Shown here: positions 63,986 through 64,000 of the stretch, in pieces | Numbering within the stretch: position 1 is the stretch's first letter | Layout: each line of letters opens with the position of its first letter | From: Bacteroides helcogenes P 36-108 | GTDB taxonomy: Bacteria > Bacteroidota > Bacteroidia > Bacteroidales > Bacteroidaceae | Reading direction: 5' to 3' | Assembly (NCBI RefSeq): GCF_000186225.1 | Contig: NC_014933.1 | Coordinates: 2,604,001-2,668,000 of the forward strand | DNA length: 64,000 nucleotides | The notes under the pieces: model-generated | Told to the model about the DNA's origin: nothing | The model's input: the letters and a program-made list of their open reading frames with translations, nothing else | Database searches by the model: none | Made by a program: the position numbers and the translations under genes

Positions 63986-64000
63986 GATTCTTCTGCTGTC

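Overview
The window looks like a chromosomal segment of a Bacteroides or close relative (Bacteroidales). The support is a capsule locus opened by a UpxY/UpxZ pair, a Bacteroidota-type HU-like protein followed by a tiny 'smalltalk' peptide, a BamD/omega/DUF4293 block, a group B [FeFe] hydrogenase with its maturases, and many promoters of the Bacteroides type (TTTG, about 19-20 nt spacer, TAnnTTTG). No rRNA, tRNA or CRISPR array was seen.

Layout. 0.16-0.99 kb: a decayed IS66-family element that keeps both terminal inverted repeats. 1.05-2.96 kb: a phosphoglycosyltransferase and a sugar aminotransferase, apparently the tail of another polysaccharide locus. 3.1-23.2 kb: housekeeping genes: HU-like protein and small peptide, uvrB, a phenylacetate-CoA ligase with an ACT protein, bamD-rpoZ-DUF4293, two envelope proteins, uvrA with a YbaK-type deacylase, a peptide transporter, a GNAT enzyme, and the hydrogenase-hydE-hydG-hydF block. 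23.3-24.8 kb: a PadR regulator with a PspC membrane protein.

24.8-44.2 kb: a complete capsule (CPS) locus. It has a promoter and leader, upxY, upxZ, a nonulosonate (sialic acid/KDN-like) branch, a possible sialyltransferase-like enzyme, a flippase, a FemAB-like acyltransferase, a sugar aminotransferase, a UDP-sugar dehydrogenase, four clear glycosyltransferases, a Wzy polymerase that is frameshifted in a T8 tract, gmd, two epimerase/reductases and a WbpL/MraY-type initiating transferase. The middle (about 26.6-39.9 kb) is strikingly AT-rich, consistent with a transferred cassette between conserved ends. A small two-gene unit with its own promoter sits inside this locus near 41.6 kb.

44.3-49 kb: Hsp20, an AlaX-like editing protein behind a promoter and intrinsic-terminator leader, an acyl-CoA/ACP ligase and a potassium/proton antiporter. 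49-59.7 kb: a histidine kinase and NtrC-type regulator, an outer-membrane protein, a lipoprotein phosphoesterase and, divergently, a MacB/FtsX-type ABC operon. The ABC operon has a textbook sigma-54 promoter and, upstream of it, three 21-bp tandem repeats plus a palindrome. This is the most complete uncharacterised regulatory system in the window. 59.7-64 kb: a MATE exporter, a HAD phosphatase, panB, an MFS transporter and a DgkA-type kinase.

All functions are inferred by reading motifs in the sequence. No database search or alignment was run.
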